DNA of 64,000 bases from Qipengyuania atrilutea. Its GTDB lineage: Bacteria; Pseudomonadota; Alphaproteobacteria; Sphingomonadales; Sphingomonadaceae. Positions 1-9,169 of this stretch are shown here, one piece after another. Position 1 is the stretch's first letter, and each line of letters starts with the position of its first letter. The position numbers and the translations under genes are program-made. The stretch is from contig NZ_JABWGV010000001.1 of NCBI RefSeq assembly GCF_013370205.1, positions 372,001-436,000 on the forward strand, read 5' to 3'. The notes under the pieces are model-generated. The model saw nothing but the letters and a program-made list of their open reading frames with translations, was not told where the DNA came from and searched no databases.

Positions 1-240
1 GACGACGATCTCGCCAAACACGGAACGGCATTGCTGCTCGGCGAGAAGCTCGATCTGGTTCTGGCAACCATGGCATGCCACGGATCGGTGAGGGCAGGGC
101 GCAACCTGACCGTCGCAGAAATGAACGCATTGCTGCGCGAGATGGAGCGCACGCCGCGTTCAGGACAATGCAACCATGGCCGACCGACCTGGGTGAAGCT
201 GTCGATGGACGACGTCGAGAAACTGTTCGGGAGGCATTGA
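1..240 (+). CDS. mutL: DNA mismatch repair protein MutL, C-terminal fragment
   Basis: The reading frame is open from base 1 to the TGA at 238-240, so the gene begins outside the window. The 79 visible residues hold the end of the MutL dimerisation/endonuclease domain. ACHGSVRAG and CNHGRPTW are conserved C-terminal MutL motifs, and the cysteines and histidines in them belong to the metal site of MutL proteins with endonuclease activity. MutL couples MutS mismatch recognition to strand incision and removal. The next gene starts inside its stop codon (TGATG). Family assignment is confident; only the tail can be examined. Confidence 0.9.
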   Translation, partial: DDDLAKHGTALLLGEKLDLVLATMACHGSVRAGRNLTVAEMNALLREMERTPRSGQCNHGRPTWVKLSMDDVEKLFGRH

Positions 241-755
241 TGCGGCAGATTGGACTTGGATTGTTGGGGGCATTGGCGCTGACCGCGTGCAGCGAGCGGG
301 AACCCACGGCGGAGGAAACGGCACAAAAGGCGGCCGAGGATGCCGCCGATATCGCCGCGGTAGAGGCTGCTCAGACGCCCCCGGCGGAATCCGTGGCTCC
401 GCAGCGCATCCTCTACGAGGATATCGAAGCGAACGACATGTATGGCGCAAGCTGCGCCTTCATCCCCGAAGGTTCAAGCGACCGACCGATCGCGCTCGCA
501 CTGGCCGACAGTGGTTTCATGAAGATCGACGGCGATATCGAGCGGTTCGCGCCGGATATGGGAAGCGCTGAAAGCGCTTTCGGATCGCGCACGCGCTACG
601 ACGGCAGGCGGCTCTCTTTCATGATCGACATAGCCGAGGGTGACGGCAGGCAGATCGGCATCGAAACCGTCGAACACCAAGCGAACTTCACGGTGCGTGA
701 CGGCCGGAACGAGACGGTTTACAGGGCTGTCGGCACCGCGCAGTGCGGGTCCTGA
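240..755 (+). CDS. Hypothetical lipoprotein
   Basis: This 171-residue protein starts with an ATG whose A is the last base of the mutL stop codon, so the two are translationally coupled. The N-terminus is a lipoprotein signal peptide: basic start, hydrophobic stretch, then the lipobox LTAC, with Cys about residue 18. An Ala/Glu-rich linker follows, then a compact domain from about residue 55 to the end. I do not recognise that domain. A longer in-frame ORF begins at 75 but overlaps mutL, and the signal peptide argues for the start at 240. It is probably anchored in the envelope; function unknown. Confidence 0.75.
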   Translation: MRQIGLGLLGALALTACSEREPTAEETAQKAAEDAADIAAVEAAQTPPAESVAPQRILYEDIEANDMYGASCAFIPEGSSDRPIALALADSGFMKIDGDIERFAPDMGSAESAFGSRTRYDGRRLSFMIDIAEGDGRQIGIETVEHQANFTVRDGRNETVYRAVGTAQCGS

Positions 756-759
756 GCGC

Positions 760-1221
760 CTAACCTTCCGCGCGGCGCGGTTCGCGTACCTGCATGATAC
801 CGTTCGAGGTCATCTCGAGCACCGGTTCGTCATCCTGGTTGTAAGTAACGATCCGTGATTTGAAGAAACCCATTTCGGGCCGCGACTTGCTTGCCCGTTT
901 TTCCAGAACTTCGGTTTCGACGCGCAAGGTATCTCCCGGAAAGACCGGCTTTTTCCAGCGTAGTTCGTCTATACCCGGAGAGCCCAGGCTCGCTTGTTGA
1001 TGGACTTTCATGTTCTCGACCATCATGCGCATGGTCATCGCACAGGTATGCCAGCCGCTCGCCGACAAACGGCCGAAATGGGTGCGGGCGGCAGCTTCGT
1101 CGTCGAGATGAAACGGCTGCGGATCGTAGTTCTCGGCAAATCGCATGACTTCGTCGCGGGTTACCTCGTAGGAACCGAACGACTGCTTCTCGCCAATCTC
1201 GATATCTTCGAAATAACGCAC
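760..1221 (-). CDS. MaoC family dehydratase
   Basis: A 153-residue single hot-dog fold protein of the MaoC / (R)-specific enoyl-CoA hydratase type. The segment DPQPFHLD near residues 33-40 carries the Asp and His that form the hydratase active site in this family, followed by the family's typical ASGW-like turn (SASGWH). Such proteins hydrate enoyl-CoA substrates or handle related thioesters; the substrate cannot be read from the sequence. It is followed on the minus strand by the convergent end of the lipoprotein gene, four bases away. Length is normal for a single-domain MaoC protein. Confidence 0.85.
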   Translation of the reverse strand: MRYFEDIEIGEKQSFGSYEVTRDEVMRFAENYDPQPFHLDDEAAARTHFGRLSASGWHTCAMTMRMMVENMKVHQQASLGSPGIDELRWKKPVFPGDTLRVETEVLEKRASKSRPEMGFFKSRIVTYNQDDEPVLEMTSNGIMQVREPRRAEG

Positions 1222-1246
1222 CGCCGCTTACCTTTCAGGAATGAAA

Positions 1247-1272
1247 CGGGCGGGCATTTCTCTGCCCGCCCG
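1247..1272 (-). terminator. Hairpin after the DUF1206 gene
   Basis: A perfect 10-bp inverted repeat (1247-1256 and 1263-1272, loop 1257-1262) lies just after the DUF1206 stop codon when read on the minus strand. It is followed by a short T-containing run (CGTTTC). Position and stem strength suggest a transcription terminator between the DUF1206 and MaoC genes, though the U-tract is weak. Confidence 0.5.
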
Positions 1273-1281
1273 GTGATTGGT

Positions 1282-2082
1282 TCAAGCGCGGAAGCTCGGT
1301 ACCTTGCCGTTCGAACTCATCTCCGGAATGATCCGGTAACGCGCAAGGATCAGGCTGAACAGGCCGAAGATCAGTAGGCCGATCGCGACGAGCGTGAAGA
1401 GAATTCCGTCATCCGCGAGCGAAGCCACCGCGCTACCCAAGGTTTTTACCTGGCTGGAACCGCTTGACATAAAACCCGCCTGGACGAGCGACCATCCGAT
1501 TACCGCATAAACCACTGCGCGGGCGCAAAAACCGATGCCGCCCAGAATGCGGGTGAAGTCGGGTGCCTGGCCGCTGATGCGGTTCATGAAGCTGCCGGTA
1601 ATGCCTTTCTTCGCCTGCGAAACCGTCGCACCGAAGAAGGCCAGACCTAGCAGACCGAGAATGATGCCGCCAAGTTCTACCGAAAGCACACCCGAAGCCG
1701 CTTCCTGCGCGCCGCCACCGGACGAATTCGTATCGCTGCTGGCGAATTTATACGCCGAATAAGCGAGGGCGAAGTGACCGATCGCGCTACCGAGGTGACC
1801 GATGCGGTGCGCCCAGCCTTTGGCGTCCGAACCGTTGTTCTCAATATCGAACAACGGCGAGCACAAACGGAACAGACCGTAAGCCGTGAGGCCCACAACC
1901 AGGATCCACAGTATTACCGTGCCTGCCGGAAAATCCTCGATCGCCTGAAAGACGCCGTTGGTACCTTGTGCGATCTTCCCCGCGCTGGTAAGGGCGATCA
2001 GGCCGAGCACCGCGTAAAGGATCGCGCGGCTGAAATAGCCAACGCGCACCAGCCAATTAAACTTTTCCGATTTGTCCACCAT
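1282..2082 (-). CDS. DUF1206 membrane protein
   Basis: A 266-residue integral membrane protein with about six hydrophobic segments arranged as three repeats of a two-helix unit. Each unit begins with a similar pattern (RVGYFSRAILYAVLG near the start, HLGSAIGHFALAYSA near 92, GGIGFCARAVVYAVIG near 185). This internal triplication is the hallmark of DUF1206. Family function is unknown. The start is an ATG preceded by an AAGGAA-like ribosome binding site. It stands alone between ychF and the MaoC gene, with a hairpin after its stop. Confidence 0.85.
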   Translation of the reverse strand: MVDKSEKFNWLVRVGYFSRAILYAVLGLIALTSAGKIAQGTNGVFQAIEDFPAGTVILWILVVGLTAYGLFRLCSPLFDIENNGSDAKGWAHRIGHLGSAIGHFALAYSAYKFASSDTNSSGGGAQEAASGVLSVELGGIILGLLGLAFFGATVSQAKKGITGSFMNRISGQAPDFTRILGGIGFCARAVVYAVIGWSLVQAGFMSSGSSQVKTLGSAVASLADDGILFTLVAIGLLIFGLFSLILARYRIIPEMSSNGKVPSFRA

Positions 2083-2158
2083 GTGCCCCGTTCCTTCTTT
2101 GCCCTGTTAGGTTTTGTTATCGTTGAGTGTCCCAACGGGCAAGGGCAGCAATCGGTCC

Positions 2159-3259
2159 CTAGACGTTGAACTTGAACAGCATCACGTCCCCGTCCTGGAC
2201 GAGATATTCCTTACCTTCCTGGCGCAGTTTGCCTGCGTCGCGCGCTGCGCTCTCGCCGCCGAGACCGACAAAGTCGTCGTAGGCGATGGTTTCGGCGCGG
2301 ATGAAGCCGCGCTCGAAATCGGAATGGATTTCGCCAGCCGCCTGTGGAGCTTTGGCGCCGTTCGGAAAGGTCCAGGCGCGCGCTTCTTTCGGTCCCGCAG
2401 TGAAGAAGGTGTTCAGGCCGAGCAGTTTGTAACCGGCGCGGATGACGCGCGACAGCCCGGATTCGGTAAGGCCGAGTTCGGAGAGATATTCACCCCGTTC
2501 TTCAGGTTCCATGCCGATGAGTTCTGCTTCGATCGCGGCCGAAACGACGACAGCCTCCGCCCCTTCGCGCTCCGCCTTGGCGAAAACCTGCTGCGACAGC
2601 GCGTTGCCGTTCGCCGCGTCCTCTTCCGCGACGTTGCAGACATAGAGCACCGGCTTGGCAGTGAGTAACTGCGCCTGCTCGAACAGGCGCTCTTCTTCCG
2701 TGTCCTTGGGTTCGGTCAGCCTTGCCGGCTTTCCTTCGCGCAGCAGGTCGAGTGCCTGGCCGAGTACGCTCGCCATCGCCTTGGCTTCCTTGTCACCGCC
2801 GGTCGCCTTCTTTTGCGCTGCAGGAACGCGCTTCTCAAGGCTTTCGAGGTCGGAGAGGAGCAATTCGGTTTCGACCACTTCGGCATCGGCAATCGGGTCG
2901 ACGCGGTTGGCGACGTGCTGGATGTCGTCGTCTTCGAAACAGCGCAGCACATGGACGATCGCGTCCACCTCGCGGATGTTTCCGAGGAACTGGTTGCCGA
3001 GGCCTTCACCCTTGCTCGCGCCTTTCACGAGACCGGCGATGTCCACGAAAGCAAGCTGCGTGTGAATGACCTTCGCGCTTTTCGCGATGGCGGCGATCTT
3101 GTCGAGCCGCTCATCCGGAACCGCGACCTGGCCGACGTTCGGCTCGATCGTGCAGAACGGATAGTTCGCGGCCTGCGCTGCCTGCGTTTCAGTAAGCGCA
3201 TTGAAGAGGGTGGACTTGCCCACGTTGGGCAGTCCGACGATGCCGCATTTGAAACCCAT
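2159..3259 (-). CDS. ychF: Redox-regulated ATPase YchF
   Basis: A 366-residue Obg-related P-loop protein of full family length. The G1 motif GLPNVGKST is at residues 9-17 and the G3 region DIAG at 73-76. The G4 position reads NVAE (209-212) instead of NKxD, the change that gives YchF its preference for ATP over GTP. The C-terminal about 90 residues form the TGS domain. YchF binds ribosomes and has been linked to stress responses. It lies 69 bases downstream of pth, a pairing common in bacteria. Confidence 0.97.
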   Translation of the reverse strand: MGFKCGIVGLPNVGKSTLFNALTETQAAQAANYPFCTIEPNVGQVAVPDERLDKIAAIAKSAKVIHTQLAFVDIAGLVKGASKGEGLGNQFLGNIREVDAIVHVLRCFEDDDIQHVANRVDPIADAEVVETELLLSDLESLEKRVPAAQKKATGGDKEAKAMASVLGQALDLLREGKPARLTEPKDTEEERLFEQAQLLTAKPVLYVCNVAEEDAANGNALSQQVFAKAEREGAEAVVVSAAIEAELIGMEPEERGEYLSELGLTESGLSRVIRAGYKLLGLNTFFTAGPKEARAWTFPNGAKAPQAAGEIHSDFERGFIRAETIAYDDFVGLGGESAARDAGKLRQEGKEYLVQDGDVMLFKFNV

Positions 3260-3328
3260 GAAATACTCCGGTGATTGGCTGCGCCGCGCGTTTAGGCGAG
3301 CGCCATGCGATTGACCAGTGTCGTTGCT

Positions 3329-3904
3329 CTATGCCGCGTCTTGTTGGCGCAGTGCGACATCGCTCATGAACCGTGGGGCGTCGTTTTCCGCGAGCCAATG
3401 CGCTTCCACGCCGATTGCCGCTAGCATTTCTGCCAGATCGTCCATCTCCGCTTTCGCGTAATTGGAAAGCACGTGCCCGTTGACCCGGTCCTTGTGCCCC
3501 GGATGACCGATGCCGATACGTATCCGGCGAAACTCCGAGCCGAGATGTTGGTCGATCGAGCGCAGCCCGTTATGTCCGGCATGGCCGCCGCCCTGCTTTA
3601 CCTTCACCTTGAACGGCGCAAGATCGAGTTCGTCATGGAATACGGTGAGGGCATCGGTATCGAGCTTGTAAAAGCGCAAAGCTTCGCCGACCGACCGGCC
3701 GCTCTCGTTCATAAAAGTCGCCGGCTTGAGCAGCAGCACCTTGGCAGACCCGACCCGGCCTTCCTGCACCCAGCCGGAAAACTTCTTCTGCACGGGGCCG
3801 AAGTCGTGCATTTCCGCGATCACGTCGCAAGCCATGAAACCCACGTTATGCCGGTGCAGCGCGTATTTCGGGCCGGGGTTACCGAGGCCAGTCCAGATTT
3901 GCAT
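3329..3904 (-). CDS. pth: Peptidyl-tRNA hydrolase
   Basis: A 191-residue Pth that cleaves the ester bond of peptidyl-tRNAs released from stalled ribosomes. The active-site residues are all present: N9 in GLGNPG, the catalytic H19 in RHNVGF, N66 in FMNESG and D91 in HDELDL. The GGGHAGHNGLRS block follows. It sits between rplY and ychF on the minus strand, and an intrinsic terminator separates it from rplY, so pth probably has its own promoter in the roughly 50 bases after that terminator. Confidence 0.97.
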   Translation of the reverse strand: MQIWTGLGNPGPKYALHRHNVGFMACDVIAEMHDFGPVQKKFSGWVQEGRVGSAKVLLLKPATFMNESGRSVGEALRFYKLDTDALTVFHDELDLAPFKVKVKQGGGHAGHNGLRSIDQHLGSEFRRIRIGIGHPGHKDRVNGHVLSNYAKAEMDDLAEMLAAIGVEAHWLAENDAPRFMSDVALRQQDAA

Positions 3905-3957
3905 CGCTGCCGCCTAGGGAGATTTCCCCCCGCTCTCAAGTGGCGCAGCGATAGGAC

Positions 3958-3995
3958 AAACAAAAACGCCGGACTTCTCGTCGAAGCCCGGCGTT
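3958..3995 (-). terminator. Intrinsic terminator after rplY
   Basis: An inverted repeat (3965-3972 with 3988-3995, plus inner pairs) follows the rplY stop codon on the minus strand and is followed by TTTTTGTTTG. This is a clear rho-independent terminator separating rplY from pth. Confidence 0.8.
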
Positions 3996-4020
3996 CACTA
4001 CCTGTATCGATGAATCGAGC

Positions 4021-4707
4021 TTACTCGCTCTTCTCTTCCTGTTCCTGCGCGGCGTCGTCGTCCGGGCCCTGCTCGGTAGCAGCGGTTTCGCCCGGCTCCA
4101 TGCCTTCGCCAGTCTGACCTTCTTCTTCGCTCTTCTTGAGAGCGGAAGGAGCAACCAGCGTCGCGATGGTGAAGTCGCGGTCGGTGATCGCGCTTTCGCT
4201 GCCTTCGGGCAGGTGGACTTCGCTGATGTGAATCGAATCGCCCACTTCCTTGCCGGTCACGTCGATGACGATTTCCGACGGAATGCGGTCGGCATCGCAG
4301 ACTAGTTCGAGTTCGTGGCGAACGACGTTCAGCACGCCGCCCTTCTTAAGGCCAGGGGATGCTTCTTCGTTCACGAAGACCACCGGCACGTCGACGTCGA
4401 TCTTCGCGCCCTTGGCAAGGCGGAGGAAGTCGGCGTGGATCGGACGGTCGGTGACCGGATCGAGCGCGACGTCCTTCGGGATCGTGCGGATCGTATTGCC
4501 GCCCATTTCGACGTTCACGATGGAGTTCATGAAATGACCGGTCATCAATTGCTTGACCAGTTCCTTCTCTTCCACGTGGATCGGGGTCGGTTCTTCCTTG
4601 CCGCCATAGACAACGGCGGGAACACGGCCTTCGCGACGCAGTGCACGGGAGGCTCCCTTGCCAGCCCGTTCGCGCGTCTCGGCCGGCAGGGTCAGAGCGT
4701 CGCTCAT
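4021..4707 (-). CDS. rplY: 50S ribosomal protein L25 (TL5/CTC type)
   Basis: A 228-residue long-form L25. Residues about 1-95 are the 5S rRNA-binding L25 domain ([23 protein letters not shown] near the start is typical), and about 100-190 are the CTC beta domain. The last 35 residues are a Glu/Gln/Asp-rich disordered tail. The long form is usual in alphaproteobacteria. The gene is followed by a strong terminator, so it forms a single-gene unit upstream of pth. Confidence 0.95.
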   Translation of the reverse strand: MSDALTLPAETRERAGKGASRALRREGRVPAVVYGGKEEPTPIHVEEKELVKQLMTGHFMNSIVNVEMGGNTIRTIPKDVALDPVTDRPIHADFLRLAKGAKIDVDVPVVFVNEEASPGLKKGGVLNVVRHELELVCDADRIPSEIVIDVTGKEVGDSIHISEVHLPEGSESAITDRDFTIATLVAPSALKKSEEEGQTGEGMEPGETAATEQGPDDDAAQEQEEKSE

Positions 4708-4776
4708 AATTCTAGCCTTTCGAAATGCTTTTGAGACATTTTTCCCGCCACGCCTCCAGGGATGACCATGACGCGA

Positions 4777-4808
4777 AAGGCGCGCCCTTACGGAAAGGAG
4801 CGCGCCTT
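4777..4808 (-). terminator. Hairpin after the TraB/GumN gene
   Basis: A strong inverted repeat (4777-4785 with 4800-4808, with inner CCTT/AAGG pairing) lies 31 bases after the TraB/GumN stop, read on the minus strand. The following T-run is short (CTTTC), so termination efficiency is uncertain. Confidence 0.5.
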
Positions 4809-4839
4809 GTCCAGCGGTTGTGCGGCGAGCCCGACGCTT

Positions 4840-5775
4840 TTACTGAACGCGTACCGCTTTCAAATCACGCTCGGCGAGCTTGTCCTGCACGCTGTTCCGG
4901 CCCGCAAGATGACCTGCACCGACCGCAATGAAGACCGTACCCGGCTCATCGAGCCGTTCGTCAATCCATTCGGCCCAATTGCCGTTGCGTGTATACAGAA
5001 GGCGTTCCGCCAACATCGGGTCGGTCAGTTCCTCGTTCATGAGTGCGGCAAGCCGGTCGGCATCACCCGCCATCCAGACACTGACCATCGCATCGAGCTT
5101 GGCCTTGGCGTCGTCGATGCCTTCGGCGGTTTCGACGAGAAAGCTAATCTGTGCGTCTTCGAGCATCCCGTCGAACACGCTGATTTGATATTCGGCAGTT
5201 TCGAGTGCGCCGCGGGTCATCGCCTCGCCGGCCTTTCCTTCGAGAACCTTTTCCACGCCCGCCTCTGGAGAATATCCCTGCTGAAGCAGCGGCAAAAGGC
5301 CGAGAGTCATTCCCGCGAACCATGGTTTGAACTGATCAAAGGCCTGTGCCGGTAGATTCAGCTTGGCAAGCGCTTCTTCGTATGTCGCGCGCTGGGTATC
5401 CGTGAGCTTTGAGCGCAACGTCGTTCCGGCGGGCAGCATGGCCTTCGTCTGAATGAGCTGCGCCGTAGCGGGATCGTTTTCCGCCCCCGCAGGGATCTCG
5501 GTGACGAGTTCGCCCGACGCATCAAAAGCCTTCGCAATCGTTCCGCTGTACCAGTCCTTGCCTTCCGGCAGCGCGTGGATTGTGCCGAAGAGGTAAACGG
5601 TGGTGTCTTCGTCGGCGACTTTCCACAAAGCCGGACCGTCCAGTGAAGCAGCTTCGGCAGATGCTACTGCGGGCGCCTGAACTGCGGGCTCAGCCTGCTG
5701 CGCACAAGCCGGCAGCACAGCCAGCGTCGCTGCCGCAGTGAATGTAGCTGCAAATCTTCCACATAATGTTGTCAC
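4840..5775 (-). CDS. TraB/GumN family lipoprotein
   Basis: A 311-residue exported protein. The N-terminus is a signal peptide ending in a lipobox (LPAC, Cys about residue 25). The body matches the TraB/GumN (ChaN-like) family: a conserved VYLFGTIHALP segment near residues 60-75 and the C-terminal GAGHLAG motif near 290 form the family's paired metal-binding-like motifs. Some members are proposed to be metalloproteases, but the activity of this group is not established. The GTG start is chosen because a strong AAGGGGGA ribosome binding site precedes it. The gene diverges from glyQ. Confidence 0.85.
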   Translation of the reverse strand: MTTLCGRFAATFTAAATLAVLPACAQQAEPAVQAPAVASAEAASLDGPALWKVADEDTTVYLFGTIHALPEGKDWYSGTIAKAFDASGELVTEIPAGAENDPATAQLIQTKAMLPAGTTLRSKLTDTQRATYEEALAKLNLPAQAFDQFKPWFAGMTLGLLPLLQQGYSPEAGVEKVLEGKAGEAMTRGALETAEYQISVFDGMLEDAQISFLVETAEGIDDAKAKLDAMVSVWMAGDADRLAALMNEELTDPMLAERLLYTRNGNWAEWIDERLDEPGTVFIAVGAGHLAGRNSVQDKLAERDLKAVRVQ

Positions 5776-5920
5776 AATAATTCCCCCTTCAAACTGATCT
5801 CACGGCGTTCCTAACGTTTCGCTCCTTTCAACGCCAGTGCTGGAACCGCTAGCAGTAATAAGAAATCTTGCCCGCTGCGGCATTGACCAGCTTTCGGCCA
5901 TCAGCCAAAGCCTCGCGCCA

Positions 5921-6820
5921 ATGACGCTCGAACCGACCCGATCCTTTCAGGACATGATCCTCGCGCTGCACCAGTTCTGGAGCGCGAAGGGCTGCGTGAT
6001 TTTGCAACCTTACGACATGCGTATGGGAGCGGGCACGTTCCACACTGCGACGACGCTGCGCGCGCTCGGGCCGGAGCCGTGGAATGCCGCTTTCGTCCAG
6101 CCATGCCGCCGCCCGACCGACGGGCGCTACGGTGAGAACCCCAACCGGCTCCAGCATTACTATCAGTATCAGGTCATCCTGAAGCCGAGCCCGCCCGAAA
6201 TTCAGGACTGGTATCTCGAAAGCTTGCGCGTGATCGGTATCGATCCGCTGAAGCACGACATTCGCTTCGTCGAGGACGACTGGGAAAGCCCGACGCTGGG
6301 CGCGTGGGGGCTGGGCTGGGAAGTCTGGTGCGACGGGATGGAGGTGACGCAGTTCACCTACTTCCAGCAGATGGGCGGCTTCGACTGCAAGCCTGTCGCC
6401 GGAGAGCTGACCTACGGCCTCGAACGGCTTGCCATGTACATCCAGCGCGTCGACAACGTCTACGACCTAGACTTCAACGGGCGCGGCACCAGCTACGGCG
6501 ACGTGTTTCTCGAGAACGAGAAGCAGATGTCGAAATGGAACTTCGAAATCGCGGAAACGGATGCGCTGTTTGATCTGTTCTCCAAGGCCGAGGCGGAATG
6601 CAGGAACGCGCTGGATGCCGATGTACCGATCGCCGCGTATGAGCAGGCGGTCGAGGCGAGTCACATCTTCAACCTGCTCCAAGCGCGCGGCGTCATCGGC
6701 GTGCAGGAACGCGCCAGCTACATGGGCCGGGTACGCGATCTGGCGCGCGGAAGCTGCGAGAAATATGCGCAACTGAACACGGAAGGCTGGCGCGCTCAAT
6801 ATCCGGAGTGGCGGCTGTGA
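5921..6820 (+). CDS. glyQ: Glycyl-tRNA synthetase alpha subunit
   Basis: A 299-residue alpha subunit of the bacterial heterotetrameric GlyRS, which holds the class II catalytic core that activates glycine. [14 protein letters not shown] at the start and [15 protein letters not shown] near residue 25 are near-invariant. I chose the ATG at 5921 because it gives the conserved N-terminus; the frame is open upstream to 5837 but those residues do not resemble GlyQ. The stop overlaps the glyS start by four bases (GTGA), giving translational coupling of the two subunits. Confidence 0.97.
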   Translation: MTLEPTRSFQDMILALHQFWSAKGCVILQPYDMRMGAGTFHTATTLRALGPEPWNAAFVQPCRRPTDGRYGENPNRLQHYYQYQVILKPSPPEIQDWYLESLRVIGIDPLKHDIRFVEDDWESPTLGAWGLGWEVWCDGMEVTQFTYFQQMGGFDCKPVAGELTYGLERLAMYIQRVDNVYDLDFNGRGTSYGDVFLENEKQMSKWNFEIAETDALFDLFSKAEAECRNALDADVPIAAYEQAVEASHIFNLLQARGVIGVQERASYMGRVRDLARGSCEKYAQLNTEGWRAQYPEWRL

Positions 6821-9117
6821 GCGGCTTTCTACTTGAACTTCGCTCCGAAGAGATTCCCGCCCGGATGCAGGCCGGCGCGCGGGCCGAACTGGAAAAGCTT
6901 TTCCGCCGCGAGATGGAAGCAGCGGGTGTCGAATGTGGTGTGATTACCGTCTGGTCCACGCCGCGCCGCCTCGCCCTAATCGCGCGCGATCTGCCGGAAG
7001 CGACCGAAGCGGTAAGCGAGGAAGCGAAGGGTCCGCCCGAAGGCGCACCGGATCAGGCGATCGAAGGCTTCTGCCGCAAGAACGGCGTTACCCGCGAGCA
7101 GCTTGAAGTGCGCGACGTGAAGGGCCGGGCCACTTACTTCGCGGTGAAGAACGTGCCGGGCCATGCGATGAAGGACCTGCTCGCCGAGGCGATCCCCGCG
7201 ATCGTCCGCGACTTTAGTTGGCCCAAGTCGATGCGCTGGGGCGAGGCGTCGATGAGTACCGAAAGCCTGCGCTGGGTACGTCCGCTGTCCGGTATAGTCG
7301 CTCTTTTGGATGATGACGTCGTCGAATGCGAAGTTCACGGGGTAACCTCGGGCGTGGTCACGCTCGGTCACCGGTTCCATCACTCCGGCGACATAACCAT
7401 CGGCAATGCTGACGACTACGCGGTGAAACTGCGCGCGGCTCACGTCATCGTCGATCACGAGGAGCGCGCTGCGCTGATCCGAGAGGGCGCGGCGCAAGTC
7501 GCCTCCGAAGCGGGTCTGACGCTGATTAAGGACGAGGGTCTGGTTACCGAGAACGCCGGCCTCACCGAATGGCCGATCCCGCTGCTAGGCCGCTTCGACG
7601 AAGCATTCCTCGAAGTCCCGCCCGAGGTCATCCAGCTGACGGCACGGGTGAACCAGAAGTATTTCGTATGCGAAACTGACGACGCAAGGCTCGCCAACGC
7701 CTTCATCTGCACCGCGAATATCGAGGCTGAGGATGGCGGCGCGGCGATTGTCGACGGCAACCGCAAAGTCCTCGCAGCGCGTTTGTCCGATGCGCGCTTC
7801 TTCTGGCAGCAGGACCGGAAGAAGTCACTTGCGCAGCACGCCGAGGGTCTGAAGCGGATTACCTTCCACGAAAAACTGGGCACGGTCGCCGACAAGGTGG
7901 ATCGGGTTGCCAAGCTCGCGCGGTGGTTGGTCGAGGAAGGCATAGTCAAGAATGCCGACGCGGACTTAGCCGAACAAGCCGCGCGCCTTGCCAAGGCCGA
8001 CCTCGTTACCGAGATGGTCGGCGAATTTCCCGAATTGCAAGGCTTGATGGGCGGTTATTACGCCCGCGCCGAAGGCCTGCCGGACGAAGTTGCCGACGCC
8101 ATTCGCGACCATTACAAGCCGGTTGGGCAGGGCGATGAAGTGCCAACCGCGCCGGTGACGGTAGCGGTGAGCCTGGCGGACAAGCTAGATACCCTCGTTA
8201 GCTTTTTTCTGAACGAGATGCGACCTACCGGCTCAAAAGACCCGTTCGCTCTTCGACGCGCAACACTCGCTATTGTTAGCGTCGTGTTCCGGAATCACCT
8301 TCGTGTTCCTTTCGATGAATTAGTCTTTCGAGCTGAAGAGTTTTCTACTGTCGAGCGGTTCGCACGAATTTCTAGCAAAATCGATGAAAAATACGCGGAG
8401 GCTATTGATCTGCTTGGTATCTCGGCCGCCGCTCACGGAGCCATTGCACGAGCTCGTTACGACCACGACATCAAACGTGCATTTAATGAAATGTTCTTCG
8501 TCAGAAGCGGTCTACAAGATTTTGTTTTAGACCGCCTCAAGGTTCAGCAGCGCGAGGCCGGGGTTCGGCACGATCTCATCGATGCGGTGTTTGCTCTAGG
8601 TGGGGAGGACGATCTTGTCCGCCTGCTGGCAAGGGTGAAAGCATTGCAGAACTACATCGAAACCGCCGAAGGCGCGGATTTGCTCGCAGCTTACAAGCGC
8701 GCTTCCAACATCCTCAAGAAAGAGGATTGGGAAGGCAGCGAGACGCTCAAGCCGCAGACCGGCGAGGAAGATCCGCTTGCGCTGGTAGACGATCCGGACA
8801 TGGCTGCAGTCGTGGCGGCGCGCGGCGAGCCCGAAACGCATCGCAAGGAACTGCCTTACATGCCCGAACCGGCCGAGAAACAGCTCAACGACGCTCTCGA
8901 CGCAGCAGAGCCGAAAGCCGAAAGCGCGCTCGCGGATGAGCGGTTTGAGGACGCGATGGCCGCGCTGGCGACGCTTCGCGGTCCGATCGATGCCTTTTTC
9001 GAGAACGTCACGGTTAACGACCCGGATCAGGACAAGCGCGCCGCGCGTCTCGACCTGCTCGCCCGGTTCCGCGATGCGGTCCACCGGGTTGCCGACTTCG
9101 GTCGGATCGAGGGGTAG
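6817..9117 (+). CDS. glyS: Glycyl-tRNA synthetase beta subunit
   Basis: A 766-residue beta subunit that binds tRNA-Gly. The GTG at 6817 overlaps the glyQ stop and gives the conserved start [17 protein letters not shown]; the GTG at 6808 is less likely. The C-terminal DALR-type tRNA-binding region follows [15 protein letters not shown]. One odd feature: codons about 468-575 (8221-8540) are markedly AT-rich, with rare codons (TTA at 8320 and 8527, AGA, CTA, CGA), while the flanking parts use the genome's usual GC-rich codons. The frame is intact and the protein should be functional. Confidence 0.97.
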   Translation: MSGFLLELRSEEIPARMQAGARAELEKLFRREMEAAGVECGVITVWSTPRRLALIARDLPEATEAVSEEAKGPPEGAPDQAIEGFCRKNGVTREQLEVRDVKGRATYFAVKNVPGHAMKDLLAEAIPAIVRDFSWPKSMRWGEASMSTESLRWVRPLSGIVALLDDDVVECEVHGVTSGVVTLGHRFHHSGDITIGNADDYAVKLRAAHVIVDHEERAALIREGAAQVASEAGLTLIKDEGLVTENAGLTEWPIPLLGRFDEAFLEVPPEVIQLTARVNQKYFVCETDDARLANAFICTANIEAEDGGAAIVDGNRKVLAARLSDARFFWQQDRKKSLAQHAEGLKRITFHEKLGTVADKVDRVAKLARWLVEEGIVKNADADLAEQAARLAKADLVTEMVGEFPELQGLMGGYYARAEGLPDEVADAIRDHYKPVGQGDEVPTAPVTVAVSLADKLDTLVSFFLNEMRPTGSKDPFALRRATLAIVSVVFRNHLRVPFDELVFRAEEFSTVERFARISSKIDEKYAEAIDLLGISAAAHGAIARARYDHDIKRAFNEMFFVRSGLQDFVLDRLKVQQREAGVRHDLIDAVFALGGEDDLVRLLARVKALQNYIETAEGADLLAAYKRASNILKKEDWEGSETLKPQTGEEDPLALVDDPDMAAVVAARGEPETHRKELPYMPEPAEKQLNDALDAAEPKAESALADERFEDAMAALATLRGPIDAFFENVTVNDPDQDKRAARLDLLARFRDAVHRVADFGRIEG

Positions 9118-9169
9118 CCAGCCTATCGCCAAGTCCGCGTTCCACCCGACACGACTAACAGGATTGCTT

